A stretch of DNA of 32,584 nt. Source: Colwellia sp. (GTDB taxonomy: Bacteria > Pseudomonadota > Gammaproteobacteria > Enterobacterales > Alteromonadaceae). Both the position numbers and the translations under genes were made by a program. Each line of letters begins with the position of its first letter. The stretch's first letter is position 1. A model generated the notes under the pieces. The model did not search any database and was not told the DNA's origin. It saw only the letters and a program-made list of their open reading frames with translations. The stretch spans positions 1 through 32,584 of the forward strand of contig JABSOX010000060.1 of NCBI GenBank assembly GCA_013215655.1, in the 5' to 3' direction. This document shows positions 8,001-15,960 of this stretch, piece after piece.

Positions 8001-9390
8001 TCCCGCCCTTTTCTAAGCGAACTTGATAGGTTGTGTGTTGTGAGAATACTTGGCTGGGTTCAAAGTTCAATAGGTAGTGGGTCAGACTCCAAACTCCTTC
8101 GAGTGCTTCGCCATCGACTGTACTGATGCTAACACTGTTAGCGTTGACGCTGCGTAAATCGATCTGATCGCTTAGCGAGATACCAATACGACTGGTAATT
8201 GATTGATTAATCGCTCGATCAATGGGATTGATATATTTTACGGTGGGTGCTACTACATCGGGCTGGGTGTCGTGAACCGCCAGAAAACTTCCATAGTTTG
8301 CCTGATCGTCACTGACAAGTACTAGGTTGCCTATTGGCAGCGCAAATTGATCATCAGCTCCAAGTAGAGTTTCATGCCAACGAATCCGCTCGCCAATTTT
8401 TATCGGGCTGGCTGGTTGGCTGATATCGTACTTATGAATACCCGGGTTGGGACGAAGCCCACCAAGGAATAACATATCGTCGGCAAAGTTCATGTATTCG
8501 CTGCTTGGCATACTAGTTGACGGCAATGCTGTGATGTTTTCCGGGTCGGTAGTTACATCAAAGGGACGAAACCGGCCTTCCCAATAGGCGTACTTGCCAT
8601 AAAACCAGGTAATATAGGAATCTTCATCGGATTGCACCACATCCAGTGTCAACGGCTGGCGAGGCTGGCTAATATCCATGGTAACAATTCCAGCACTTTC
8701 TTTTGGTGTTCCAAAGACTAATAAGTTACCTATGGGCCAAATGGGGCCAACATGGACACCCTCCCATTGGGAAGTTTTAATTGATTCATACTCACTGGGG
8801 GAGCTTGGCGTTACCGCATCACGAGGTTTTTCCGGGTCACTGACGTCAATAATAAACATGCCGAGATTGGTGGCGCCAACATAAATATGTTTACCTTGCC
8901 AGCCAATCCCCCACACAGCATTGGTGTTATCACCATAATTAACACCAGGAAGTTCAATGCTTTTGATTAATTTCGAGTCGAAGCCAATATCAGTGACATT
9001 CCAGATGTCGATACCGTGCCCAGAAACCGTGGCCATGTATTCTCTGCCATTGGGGTATTTTGCAAATGACAACTGGTGACCTTCGGCTTCACCACTGCGA
9101 TACGGGGATAATAGTGTTTCCCGTTGATATGGATTGCGCGGATCAGAAATATCCCAAACGTACTGTTTAGCATTGCCAGAAATAACCACAAATCCACCAT
9201 GGGCATGCGCCTGGTTGTGGTGGCCCTGTTTATTCTCCGTACCCATCCGCTGCGGGGTGGTTGGCCGCGCCAATAATGATGCGTCGTAGCTTTGGTTGGG
9301 ATATTCTGCGCTGAGTGCAGACGCGCACAATAATAACGCAGCCGCCACTAGCAGACGAGAAGTAAGGTGATTCAGATTTTTAATTGCCAT
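5014..9390 (-). CDS. Secreted mosaic di-heme cytochrome (LVIVD, Ig-like, PKD, YVTN propeller, MauG-type di-heme, two CBM6/35-like domains)
   Basis: This is a 1458-residue exported protein. A Sec signal peptide (about residues 1-28, cleavage after A-L-S-A) is followed by an LVIVD-type beta-propeller (about 50-375) and a Big_5-like Ig domain (380-482). Next come a PKD domain with W-E-F-G-D-G (490-567) and a YVTN-type propeller (571-950). A di-heme cytochrome c peroxidase/MauG-like part has CxxCH at 981-985 (CATCH) and 1113-1117 (CADCH), and the typical P-Y-F-H-D-G-S at about 1161-1167. Two tandem carbohydrate-binding-like domains of about 120 residues each (1194-1440) then interrupt the family's usual ending, and the last residues (K-L-I-S-Y-L-L-Q-L-E) look like the terminal helix of the di-heme domain. 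It is probably a periplasmic or extracellular oxidoreductase that binds glycans; the substrate is unknown. G+C is visibly higher than in both neighbours, and it has no operon partner, so horizontal acquisition is likely. Confidence 0.85.
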   Translation of the reverse strand: MAIKNLNHLTSRLLVAAALLLCASALSAEYPNQSYDASLLARPTTPQRMGTENKQGHHNQAHAHGGFVVISGNAKQYVWDISDPRNPYQRETLLSPYRSGEAEGHQLSFAKYPNGREYMATVSGHGIDIWNVTDIGFDSKLIKSIELPGVNYGDNTNAVWGIGWQGKHIYVGATNLGMFIIDVSDPEKPRDAVTPSSPSEYESIKTSQWEGVHVGPIWPIGNLLVFGTPKESAGIVTMDISQPRQPLTLDVVQSDEDSYITWFYGKYAYWEGRFRPFDVTTDPENITALPSTSMPSSEYMNFADDMLFLGGLRPNPGIHKYDISQPASPIKIGERIRWHETLLGADDQFALPIGNLVLVSDDQANYGSFLAVHDTQPDVVAPTVKYINPIDRAINQSITSRIGISLSDQIDLRSVNANSVSISTVDGEALEGVWSLTHYLLNFEPSQVFSQHTTYQVRLEKGGIKDLAGNGLDRDYEFLFSTGDAVDPGEPCRMGPLSPASVGDSITFSGSSNMGGAIYSWEFGDGQAATGAVPTHHYNSPGRYNVKLTVREGMSRSECAGVQIVHYPLSAQKPTASSSIIFDAAEQTIITVNPDANTLTIIDANTGDKIAEVATGIHPRTLAKAGDGHIWVVNQDSSEISIHNPRTGVQIERIELTYGDHPFGIAFNPRGDKALVSTEGRGRVYAIDVATHERLTWVINDTEGGSPPALRGVAVSADGRKAYITRFISDQEQAEVYVIDIDRPRTIRRTRSGRTNVVDIDQLGTIDTVILAHDPGNGGTEPDDQFNSRGVPNYLSSIRLSPDGRRAWVSSKKDNTQRGLARDGRKPIFDMTVRSIVSPINLQDQQEVLAERIDINNTDSPSAIVFSEPGDLMFIALQGSNKVDVMNAYTGDTVASIATELAPQGLVLDNNGQLFVQNFMSRSVSMFNVSAILAGSDVTAELIDHISTVANEPLSPSVLLGKQIFYNAADIRMSKDGYISCATCHIDGGQDGRVWDVSDRGEGVRNTIDLRGRLGMGHGLLHWSANFDEIQDFENDIRTNFGGLGFMTDDAFNSGTRSAPLGLPKAGVSPELDALSDYVSSLTRAPQSPYRNSDSTVTNDAIAGKAIFRSLGCADCHVGTDGVDGKRHDVGTLTTDSGQRLGGPLTGIDTPTLNGVWASAPYFHDGSARTLLEVIDRVGHGNGSSLTDEVSWQFEDETLTDGVKTSANSSGFAGTGFVDYPNTGGRVNFSAENLTAGTYDLQIRFANGANQSRQLQIFVDDQLLDTLSFTGNGDWRSWRTLTASVQLPKQANLSLRGIASGPGPNIDQAILSGSATEIITTLEAESAILSAGVAVDDRHSGFTGTGFADFPMTAGMVEFDTSSFGQGSYKLAIVFANGSDAARPLGLYVGNTLLQTLSFDTSSGWNRWQTLSLSAELPGNANLSLRGLDDKPGPNIDSITLTGSSDKEKLISYLLQLE

Positions 9391-9697
9391 AGTTTGTATC
9401 TTCTCTATCCCCAGATTGAAAGAGTATTCTGCCGTGAATAAGCATTATTTTTATATTTTGTCCTGCCTGAGGCAGCGTTTTTTTTCAGTAAACACTAAAT
9501 AAACGTTAAGTATTTAAGTGCTTAAGTGCTTAATAAAAGCCAATAAAAAATAAGAATGTGTGGCTTAGTTATTATACCAACGCCGCAATAAAAGGAAAAT
9601 TATAGTTGGCTAAAATGTTTGGGGAACGAAAAACAGCCAACTGTAAATACTTCATCTGGCTAGCCTTGTTTTCTTATACTTTTTTATGCAAAGACTG
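9391..9697. other. Intergenic region upstream of the giant gene
   Basis: This is mostly AT-rich sequence between two leftward genes. It holds a short GC hairpin with a T run on the plus strand (listed separately) and a small tandem duplication of ttaagtgc (9514-9529). No convincing promoter pair for the giant gene and no gene were found. Confidence 0.4.
9463..9485 (+). terminator. Possible intrinsic terminator with no obvious gene upstream
   Basis: ctgcc, loop tga, ggcag, then cg and eight T residues on the plus strand. The stem is short (5 bp) with a tight loop. No plus-strand gene lies upstream within this stretch, so it may be a remnant of a transferred segment or may block antisense transcription. 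Confidence 0.3.
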
Positions 9698-10909
9698 CTA
9701 AGTTGTCTGAGCGTTAATTTTGCTTACAGGTAATTGTTGCTTTTGTCTATGACGCAATAATGATGCAATAACATGGCTATAATACATTGAAGCTAACGGC
9801 AATATCATCAAAATCAGTGGAAAGCGATGCCTTACTGCCCCACCAATAAAAAACTCTTTCATTGCGAATAATGTAATAGCAAAAATAAATATCTTCAAAT
9901 AGGTACCGCTAACCCTAAATTTAATAGATAACGCTCCAAAAAGTACAAATGAGACAAAGATAAAATCGAGAAAAAGCATTAACAAACTAAGTGGATTTAC
10001 GTCGTGCATAATAGGCATAGGTGACAACAAAAACTGTAGTGCCAATACTGGCAAGTCTAATAATAAATCTGAATAAGTTTGCCACTCTACATAACCATAT
10101 GTCATCCCTGAACCCCCATAATGCTCTATACTGGCATTGCGAAAACGGGCGAACCAAGATACTCTAAAGTGGTAGTTCATCACGTTAAAGGCTAATAAAA
10201 TTAGCGGCACTATGCCTAATCCATATGCTAACAATTTAAATATATTTTTTTGTTTTGCTATTAATATTAATATCGGATAAATAAGAATAAGCTGCGGTCT
10301 AACAAAAAGCGTTAAAACAACACCAATTATTAACCACAGCCATTTACCGTTTTGCAAATTGACAGCAAGTCCGTATAAAAAAATAGAAAACCCTAGAATT
10401 TGAATAAATTCACGTAATGGGGTGGTGATATAAAGTATGGTTGAAGGATAGATAACCGCTAATAAAACAAAGACTTCAAATAAGCCTGTTTTAATTTTTA
10501 AATTTTCACAATGAATCTGCCAGCCTTTCCATATAAACAACAAGGCTAAAATAAAAATGAACTGCTGAAACAAAAGATATACTTCAATTTGGTAAGCACT
10601 TAGTATGACCAAAGGTTTACTGATCAAATAATATAAATTAACCCCTCTAGATTCCACATTAACGACTCCCTCCTCAACAATATAAGAAAAAATATCAGTA
10701 TCATGCAAATAAGGCATCAAACTTGAGTATGCTGCAACCCATACAAAAAGACTTAAAAAAATGAAAGCAATACAACAAAAGAGTTGCTCCCTTTTATTTT
10801 CTAAGAAAACAGCAGATATTGCCCATAATATAATAAATAGTACTAAGCCATAAACACCAAAGAGCAGTGTACCAAACCAATCAAAGTAGTCTGCGGCATA
10901 AGGTTTCAC
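9698..10909 (-). CDS. Wzy/EpsG-like polysaccharide polymerase candidate, polytopic membrane protein
   Basis: This is a 403-residue protein with about ten hydrophobic membrane segments and a central loop of about 45 residues (around the S-W-F-A-R-F-R-N segment). It has the general pattern of EpsG/Wzy polymerases that join repeat units at the periplasmic face of the inner membrane. A conserved-looking H-D-T-D-I-F-S-Y segment lies in an early loop and T-P-L-R-E-F in the middle, comparable to the arginine-containing motifs of EpsG-type proteins. The start is GTG and overlaps the TGA stop of the upstream glycosyltransferase (GTGA), so translation is coupled; no nearby ATG fits better. It is the last gene of a four-gene leftward operon (GT2, Wzz, GT2, this gene). 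Wzy proteins are poorly conserved, so an O-antigen ligase or another membrane protein remains possible. Confidence 0.65.
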   Translation of the reverse strand: MKPYAADYFDWFGTLLFGVYGLVLFIILWAISAVFLENKREQLFCCIAFIFLSLFVWVAAYSSLMPYLHDTDIFSYIVEEGVVNVESRGVNLYYLISKPLVILSAYQIEVYLLFQQFIFILALLFIWKGWQIHCENLKIKTGLFEVFVLLAVIYPSTILYITTPLREFIQILGFSIFLYGLAVNLQNGKWLWLIIGVVLTLFVRPQLILIYPILILIAKQKNIFKLLAYGLGIVPLILLAFNVMNYHFRVSWFARFRNASIEHYGGSGMTYGYVEWQTYSDLLLDLPVLALQFLLSPMPIMHDVNPLSLLMLFLDFIFVSFVLFGALSIKFRVSGTYLKIFIFAITLFAMKEFFIGGAVRHRFPLILMILPLASMYYSHVIASLLRHRQKQQLPVSKINAQTT

Positions 10910-11829
10910 TTCTTTGACCTAATAAAATACTTTACTATACCTTTCAAACTCCTATACAACCCAGTCATCAAAATATTAAGGGGCACTTTAAAAGCATTTT
11001 TTAATAAGATTGAAAGTGCTGAAGAGAAGTTTCCTGTTTCAAGTGCAATAGGTAAAAGAACTTTAATTAAATATGAACTCTTTGCTTTTACACTAAAATA
11101 CTGCTCCATTTCTGAAAGCCAAAATCTACAAAAATCAAAAGTAGCGCCCTTAGCAACAACAGAGTCGGCTTTATACATAAACCAGTTAGAAAGAGGTTTT
11201 GCAATAAAATAAAATTGATAATTTAAAGCTTCCGCACGTAAACAAAAATCATAATCCTGATGACGTTGATACCTTTCGTCAAAACCTACTTTTAAAGCTA
11301 TATCTCGAGCGCAAATAATGGTGGATGTTTGCAATAAACCATTATGCACAAACAAGTAATCAGCAACTTTTATTTGACCCTTCGCAATTAAAGGACTGAT
11401 AGCGCCGCTAGATTTTTTTTCTGGATATTGGTAACAAACTTGTCCATAAAAGATCGTATTACTTACCGAATCAGATGCTGCTATTGACTCTTTAACAATC
11501 GTAAGTCTATCCAAAGGCCATGTATCATCAGAATCTAAAAAACAGATGTACTGCCCTGTAGCCGCCTGTATACCAGTATTTCTAGCAGCAGCGCCATTTT
11601 TATTTTCTGCATGTTCAATTAGTGAAATTCTATCATCTGCAATACGATGAATGATTTTTTTTAATTCGTTCACATCACTCGAACAGTCGTCAACTAAAAT
11701 AATTTCTAAATCATCACAGCTTTGCTTTAAAACACTATTAAGCACAGCTTCAATTAAGTTTGATCGATTATATACAGGGATCACTACAGAAAAGAATGGC
11801 CGTGCTTGCATAGTTGTTATAGAAGACAT
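10906..11829 (-). CDS. Family 2 glycosyltransferase
   Basis: This is a 307-residue GT-A transferase: F-S-V-V-I-P-V-Y-N-R at about 13-22, V-D-D-C-S-S-D at 46-52, G-A-A-A-R-N at 79-84, and the metal-binding D-S-D-D at 99-102. A Q-D-Y-D-F-C-L-R segment about 100 residues later fits the position of the catalytic base. The C-terminus is basic and amphipathic, suggesting peripheral membrane contact. The ATG lies two bases after the Wzz stop, with aggg at a good distance inside the Wzz gene, and the stop overlaps the Wzy-like start. It therefore belongs to the polysaccharide operon and probably adds a sugar to the same repeat unit. The sugar specificity is not readable. Confidence 0.85.
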   Translation of the reverse strand: MSSITTMQARPFFSVVIPVYNRSNLIEAVLNSVLKQSCDDLEIILVDDCSSDVNELKKIIHRIADDRISLIEHAENKNGAAARNTGIQAATGQYICFLDSDDTWPLDRLTIVKESIAASDSVSNTIFYGQVCYQYPEKKSSGAISPLIAKGQIKVADYLFVHNGLLQTSTIICARDIALKVGFDERYQRHQDYDFCLRAEALNYQFYFIAKPLSNWFMYKADSVVAKGATFDFCRFWLSEMEQYFSVKAKSSYLIKVLLPIALETGNFSSALSILLKNAFKVPLNILMTGLYRSLKGIVKYFIRSKK

Positions 11830-11831
11830 GA

Positions 11832-12740
11832 CTAAACCCTAAAAAACTGCCGAATTAAAACAATAAAAATACCGATAAAACCGCCAATCACAGCTCCTGC
11901 CACACAAATCAATGCCCTTTTTGGAGAGTCTCGCTTTTCAGCTTCAATCGCTGGATCAATGACTTTAAAGACGTATTCTTCGGATACTTGAGCTAACATA
12001 ATCTTTTTATGTTCTTCTTCAAGCAAATTAAAAAAAACTAATTTCATATTATAATTATTAACTTTTTCAACATTACTTTCCAAATATTCAATGTTTTTCC
12101 GGCTGTTTTGCAAATCTTCTTTGCGAACATATTGGTTATAATCTTGAATTAATAAAGCCAACCACTTATTAGCCAACTCAGCGGAGAAAAAAGTTACCGT
12201 TGCATGAATAAGACTTGTTTCTTTATTAACAGTAATAGTAAAAAGTTCATTAAATGCTGCTACAGCTTCTTGATCTGACGGTTTAGCTTTTAACGGGTAT
12301 TTAACTTCCCGCAGCCACTTACCTGCATGTTCGTCATAAACTTCAGGATTAATCGATAGCTTTCTACTCACCAAGTCCCAGCTTTCAGTAGCAAATAAAG
12401 GAACAAGTAAATTATGTTTAGTAATAAATTGAGCAAGAAATTTTCTAGAACCTAGAATTGCTAAATCGATAGATTGCCGACTACCGCCACCGCCACCGAG
12501 AGATAGACCAGCAAAGCTAGCGAGCTGACCCATTTTAGAAGACCCAGAAGAAAGGTTACTGTCACTGTCTTTAACATATTCAAGAATAACTTCTGATTTA
12601 TACAAATTAGGTGATGTTAAGGCAACAGCCACAGAAATCAATGATGCAATAACAATACTAATTAAGATGGTAATTTTACTATCCCAACATAAATAGATAA
12701 GTTCTTTTACTCCATAAACTCGAACAGCACTATTCGTCAT
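11832..12740 (-). CDS. Wzz-type chain-length determinant protein (no kinase domain)
   Basis: This is a 302-residue polysaccharide co-polymerase. The first membrane helix is at about residues 22-44, followed by the L-Y-K-S-E-V-x-L segment typical of the Wzz domain. The large periplasmic part includes a glycine-rich stretch (S-L-G-G-G-G-G at about 77-83) and helical segments. The second helix near the C-terminus (about 275-297) is preceded by the characteristic V-I-D-P-A-I-E-A-E-K-R-D-S-P-K-R block. The cytoplasmic tail is only a few residues, so no fused tyrosine kinase is present, unlike Wzc/BY-kinases. It would set polymer length together with the Wzy-like protein two genes downstream. The start is preceded by aagga at a suitable distance. 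Confidence 0.88.
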   Translation of the reverse strand: MTNSAVRVYGVKELIYLCWDSKITILISIVIASLISVAVALTSPNLYKSEVILEYVKDSDSNLSSGSSKMGQLASFAGLSLGGGGGSRQSIDLAILGSRKFLAQFITKHNLLVPLFATESWDLVSRKLSINPEVYDEHAGKWLREVKYPLKAKPSDQEAVAAFNELFTITVNKETSLIHATVTFFSAELANKWLALLIQDYNQYVRKEDLQNSRKNIEYLESNVEKVNNYNMKLVFFNLLEEEHKKIMLAQVSEEYVFKVIDPAIEAEKRDSPKRALICVAGAVIGGFIGIFIVLIRQFFRV

Positions 12741-12766
12741 TTATCATTTTCCTTACTAATATAAAG

Positions 12767-13591
12767 TTATTTAATTAATTGATTTAAAGCTGATTTAAAA
12801 TTACCTAAATTCATTAACGATAATATTTTAAAAAAATTCGGTTTTACTTTACTAATGGATAATTTTAACAATTTCATCGAGGCTAAGTGTTTAGAATTCA
12901 TCAGCCGCTCATGTTTAGATAAAAACATCTCGTAACCTGCCATGACTTTAGTGAAATTATTAGATATCCGTTCACCATCATGTGAGTTATCACACACATA
13001 TAAAGGTGTATTTAATTTATAACAAGAACCGAATTTTGCGATTAACCGCACCCACATATCATAATCTTGAAAAGCAGGCAGGTTCTCATCAAATCCACCT
13101 AATGCCTTTAATCTTTTTGTCTCAATTAATACTTGGTTACCAATTCGGTTGTAGTGTAAAAGCTTATTTAAACTAATTTCCCCAGAGGCATCTTTTAGAA
13201 ATAAACGTTCTTTTGCTGAATTTCGTAGATAACTAGAACATAAAAAAGCGTATTTCTTATCATAATGTTCCATAAACACTTCTAAACGTTTTGGCAAAAA
13301 GAAATCATCATCATCTAAGCCAGTTATAAATTTTCCTTTTGCTTTACTAATAGCGATATTTCGATGAACACATGCACCTTGAGTAGAACTAGTTGAATAG
13401 AATGAAAAATTATCGTACTTAGCTTGATAGTAGTTGAGAAGTTCCTCTGTACTATCTTGAGAAGCGTCATTACAAACAATGACTTCAAAATTACGGTAGG
13501 ATTGGCTATAAACAGAATCGATAGCTCTTTTAAGTAGCTGACTACGGTCTTTAGTAGTTATATATACTGTAATTAAAGTTGATTGATTCAT
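12767..13591 (-). CDS. Family 2 glycosyltransferase
   Basis: This is a 274-residue GT-A transferase. It begins I-T-V-Y-I-T-T-K-D-R, has C-N-D-A-S-Q-D at about 40-46, H-R-N-I-A at 77-81 and the metal-binding L-D-D-D-D at 92-96. Q-D-Y-D-M-W-V-R follows about 90 residues later. That Q-D-x-D-x-W pattern is common in enzymes adding sugars to O-antigen or capsule repeat units. There is no signal peptide or membrane helix. It is the first gene of the leftward operon, 26 bp before the Wzz gene, and its start has a poor ribosome-binding site. Donor and acceptor are unknown. Confidence 0.85.
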   Translation of the reverse strand: MNQSTLITVYITTKDRSQLLKRAIDSVYSQSYRNFEVIVCNDASQDSTEELLNYYQAKYDNFSFYSTSSTQGACVHRNIAISKAKGKFITGLDDDDFFLPKRLEVFMEHYDKKYAFLCSSYLRNSAKERLFLKDASGEISLNKLLHYNRIGNQVLIETKRLKALGGFDENLPAFQDYDMWVRLIAKFGSCYKLNTPLYVCDNSHDGERISNNFTKVMAGYEMFLSKHERLMNSKHLASMKLLKLSISKVKPNFFKILSLMNLGNFKSALNQLIK

Positions 13592-13891
13592 AGAATGTAT
13601 ATTTATAGGCTTTAAAATTTATAAAAAATCTGGAATATGTTTAAACACATCAGTTATTTATTGAAATATTATGATTCGTTAAATGAGCATAACTACAACA
13701 GCGGTGGATGTTAACATAACTGGTGGTGACGTGAAAAGTAAGTACTACGTTTTTTCTTATTATTAACCTTAAAATAACTAACAACAAAGTAAATACCATT
13801 TAAAAATAGGGATAAAGAAGTTGCTGGCTTAACCTAAAATAGCCCATAATAGGTCATCAATAAAACTGTACTAACTCCTAAAAAGAGCCTT
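13592..13891. other. Divergent intergenic region between two polysaccharide operons
   Basis: This AT-rich stretch should hold the promoters for the leftward GT2-Wzz-GT2-Wzy operon and the rightward transferase-propeller pair, but no -35/-10 pair is convincing. A 27-codon frame (13683-13766) lacks a ribosome-binding site and is not called. No repeats or RNA genes were recognised. Confidence 0.4.
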
Positions 13892-14692
13892 ATGACACAA
13901 CCAATAACGATAGCAGTAGCAACTATGGATTTGGGGATAACTCAATATAAAATTCCTGCAATCATACAAAAACAAGAAGTTTGCCTACTGATAGTTCATC
14001 AAATAACCGCACAGTATGACAAATTCGATTTTGAAGAATGTTATCAAAATATAACTAACAACATTAGCAATGTTAAAATAATTAGTTCTAATGAGATTGG
14101 CCTATCTAAAAGTAGAAACCTAGCGATAAAAGCTTGTACCACAAAATATATTGTATTTAGTGATGATGACAATGACTACGTAGAAGATTTTTCTCAAATA
14201 ATTGCTAAATATCACAAGCAACTAAAAGAGCCTGAATTCATATCATTTCAAATACATGACAAAAATGGCGTTGCCTTCAAAAAATATCCACATATTCTTA
14301 AACCACATAATAAAATGAGCGCGTTAAGAATCTCATCCATTGAACATATTATCAATTGCGATTTTTTAAAAACAAATAACATTTTATTTGATGAATCATT
14401 TGGATTAGGTGCATTATATCCTTCATGTGAACAACCAATATTTCTAGCCAGTATTTTAGCACAAGGCGGAAGAGCCTTTTATGTGCCATCCCCTTTTGCG
14501 ATTCATCCGATAGAGCACTCAGGTTTAGACTTTTTTAGCCGAGATAACGCTTTAACCCGAGGTAAAATGCTGATTCGCGTTTTTGGCGCCATCAAAGGTA
14601 GATTGTTAGCCGCGGCATTTATAATGAAAAAAATTAAGAGTGTCCCCGCAGGTATGCGCTCTACATTTATTAAAGGGTTATTAGATTTATGA
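13892..14692 (+). CDS. GT-A fold glycosyltransferase, family 2-like, atypical
   Basis: This 266-residue protein resembles a shortened family 2 transferase. The first strand is I-T-I-A-V-A-T-M, followed by G-L-S-K-S-R-N-L-A at about 70-78 (the usual G-x-x-x-A-R-N block) and a metal-binding F-S-D-D-D-N at 89-94. The usual N-D-G-S block between them is not recognisable; the region reads I-S-S-N-E instead. Later, F-G-L-G-A and P-S-C-E-Q-P-I-F match segments seen in small transferases of polysaccharide loci, where the glutamate may act as base. The ATG follows aagag at a suitable distance. The stop overlaps the next gene by four bases (ATGA), so it is translationally coupled to the beta-propeller protein. 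Substrate unknown. Confidence 0.7.
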   Translation: MTQPITIAVATMDLGITQYKIPAIIQKQEVCLLIVHQITAQYDKFDFEECYQNITNNISNVKIISSNEIGLSKSRNLAIKACTTKYIVFSDDDNDYVEDFSQIIAKYHKQLKEPEFISFQIHDKNGVAFKKYPHILKPHNKMSALRISSIEHIINCDFLKTNNILFDESFGLGALYPSCEQPIFLASILAQGGRAFYVPSPFAIHPIEHSGLDFFSRDNALTRGKMLIRVFGAIKGRLLAAAFIMKKIKSVPAGMRSTFIKGLLDL

Positions 14693-15936
14693 ATTTAATT
14701 GAACGATATGTTTATGACATATTAAAAAATAACGCAAAACTTAAAGATGGTACCGTTGCTATATACCAAGGCATATTCTCCATATTTGGGAAAATGAAAG
14801 GCGCTATTCGTAGTAATTATGACATTCAGGTATTTGATGACTTTTTCTTCGGTTTTCATGACAAATTCTCTCTCAATAAGGAAGGGAAATTACTTGGTCA
14901 TAGAGCGAGTTCCACTTTTATTGCAGGTATTGGAAAAGCCAAAATTGGCTACTATGAAATAGATCAACCCGATGTATTTCATGAGTTAGCTGAGACTTCA
15001 TGTTGTAATAACCAACAAGGTTCAATGTTGTGTTGGCTCAGTAGCAACAAAATCGCTTATAACGATTATATAGATAACAATGTTGTAACAGTAATATTAG
15101 ACATTAATAGTAAAGAAACCGAGATATTACCTTTTCACTTTGCTTCTGCATCACCTTGTAGCTATTTGTTTAGTTCAATTAACTACTGTCGTTTTGGCAA
15201 AGGGATCAGAGGTTATGGCTATGATATCGCTTACAACGATGAAATTAATTCAGATGCAAAGAATGAAATTTCAACTTCTCAATGTGGAGACTTGGTTGTT
15301 TATGATATAAAAAACAATGAAGAACGTTACCGATTAACCTCAAAAGAGGCTCGTGAGTTATCTATTAGCAGCTTTCCCAAACTCAATGGTTATGAATATT
15401 TCTCTCATACCTGCTTCAGCCCTGATTCTCAGCTAATGTATTTCCTATATAGATCTTTCAACGGCAAAAAAAATAGCTCGCAGTTGTTTGTTATTAATTT
15501 TTTAACCGGTGAATTAAAGGAAATGCCAACCGGCGGCATGGTATCTCACCTTCATTGGTTAACACCTAGGCAGATAGTTGCCTACTGTAACCTCAAAGAC
15601 AATAAAGATGGTTATTATATCTTTGACCTAAATACCGATAAAGTAACTCCTTTTATCCATGCGCAGCTAACCGCTGATGGCCACCCCAATGCGTACACTA
15701 ATAATGAAAGAGTATTCGTAACGGATACCTATCCGGACCGAGAAAGAAGACAACCTCTCTATTTGGTCAATGAAGAAAAAAATACTGTTGAAAAAATACT
15801 AGATGTTTATAGTCCAAGAAAATTTAGAGGGGTAGAAAGAGTTGATTTTCATCCTCGATTTTCACAGTGTGGGAAGTATGTAACAGTTGATTCACCGCAT
15901 TTAAACTCTAGATCCCAGCTTGTTATAAAACTGTAA
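14689..15936 (+). CDS. Cytoplasmic beta-propeller protein, distantly oligogalacturonate-lyase-like (PL22/TolB-type)
   Basis: This 415-residue protein has no signal peptide. From about residue 45 onward it shows repeated blade-like segments: C-F-S-P-D-S-Q-L-M-Y-F, then H-L-H-W-L, then D-G-H-P-N-A-Y, then V-T-D-T-Y-P-D, and finally F-H-P-R-F-S-Q-C-G-K-Y-V. The order H-x-H-W, D-G-H-P, T-D-T-Y-P-D and H-P-R-F resembles the metal-binding face of oligogalacturonate lyases (PL22) and related propellers, but overall likeness is only pattern-level. It is translationally coupled to the preceding transferase and lies in a polysaccharide locus. It could bind or modify the cytoplasmic polysaccharide precursor, act as a scaffold for the transferase, or be a lyase-like enzyme. 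Function is not established. Confidence 0.55.
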   Translation: MNLIERYVYDILKNNAKLKDGTVAIYQGIFSIFGKMKGAIRSNYDIQVFDDFFFGFHDKFSLNKEGKLLGHRASSTFIAGIGKAKIGYYEIDQPDVFHELAETSCCNNQQGSMLCWLSSNKIAYNDYIDNNVVTVILDINSKETEILPFHFASASPCSYLFSSINYCRFGKGIRGYGYDIAYNDEINSDAKNEISTSQCGDLVVYDIKNNEERYRLTSKEARELSISSFPKLNGYEYFSHTCFSPDSQLMYFLYRSFNGKKNSSQLFVINFLTGELKEMPTGGMVSHLHWLTPRQIVAYCNLKDNKDGYYIFDLNTDKVTPFIHAQLTADGHPNAYTNNERVFVTDTYPDRERRQPLYLVNEEKNTVEKILDVYSPRKFRGVERVDFHPRFSQCGKYVTVDSPHLNSRSQLVIKL

Positions 15937-15960
15937 ACTTATGAACATTGGCAATAGTAA

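Noticed and set aside
5160-8884. Several open frames on the plus strand, antisense to the giant di-heme gene
   Set aside because: They overlap a clear multi-domain gene, have no ribosome-binding sites and no recognisable domains; they are by-products of the higher G+C composition.
13683-13766. 27-codon frame in the divergent intergenic region
   Set aside because: No ribosome-binding site, no recognisable motif and too short to support as a gene from sequence alone.
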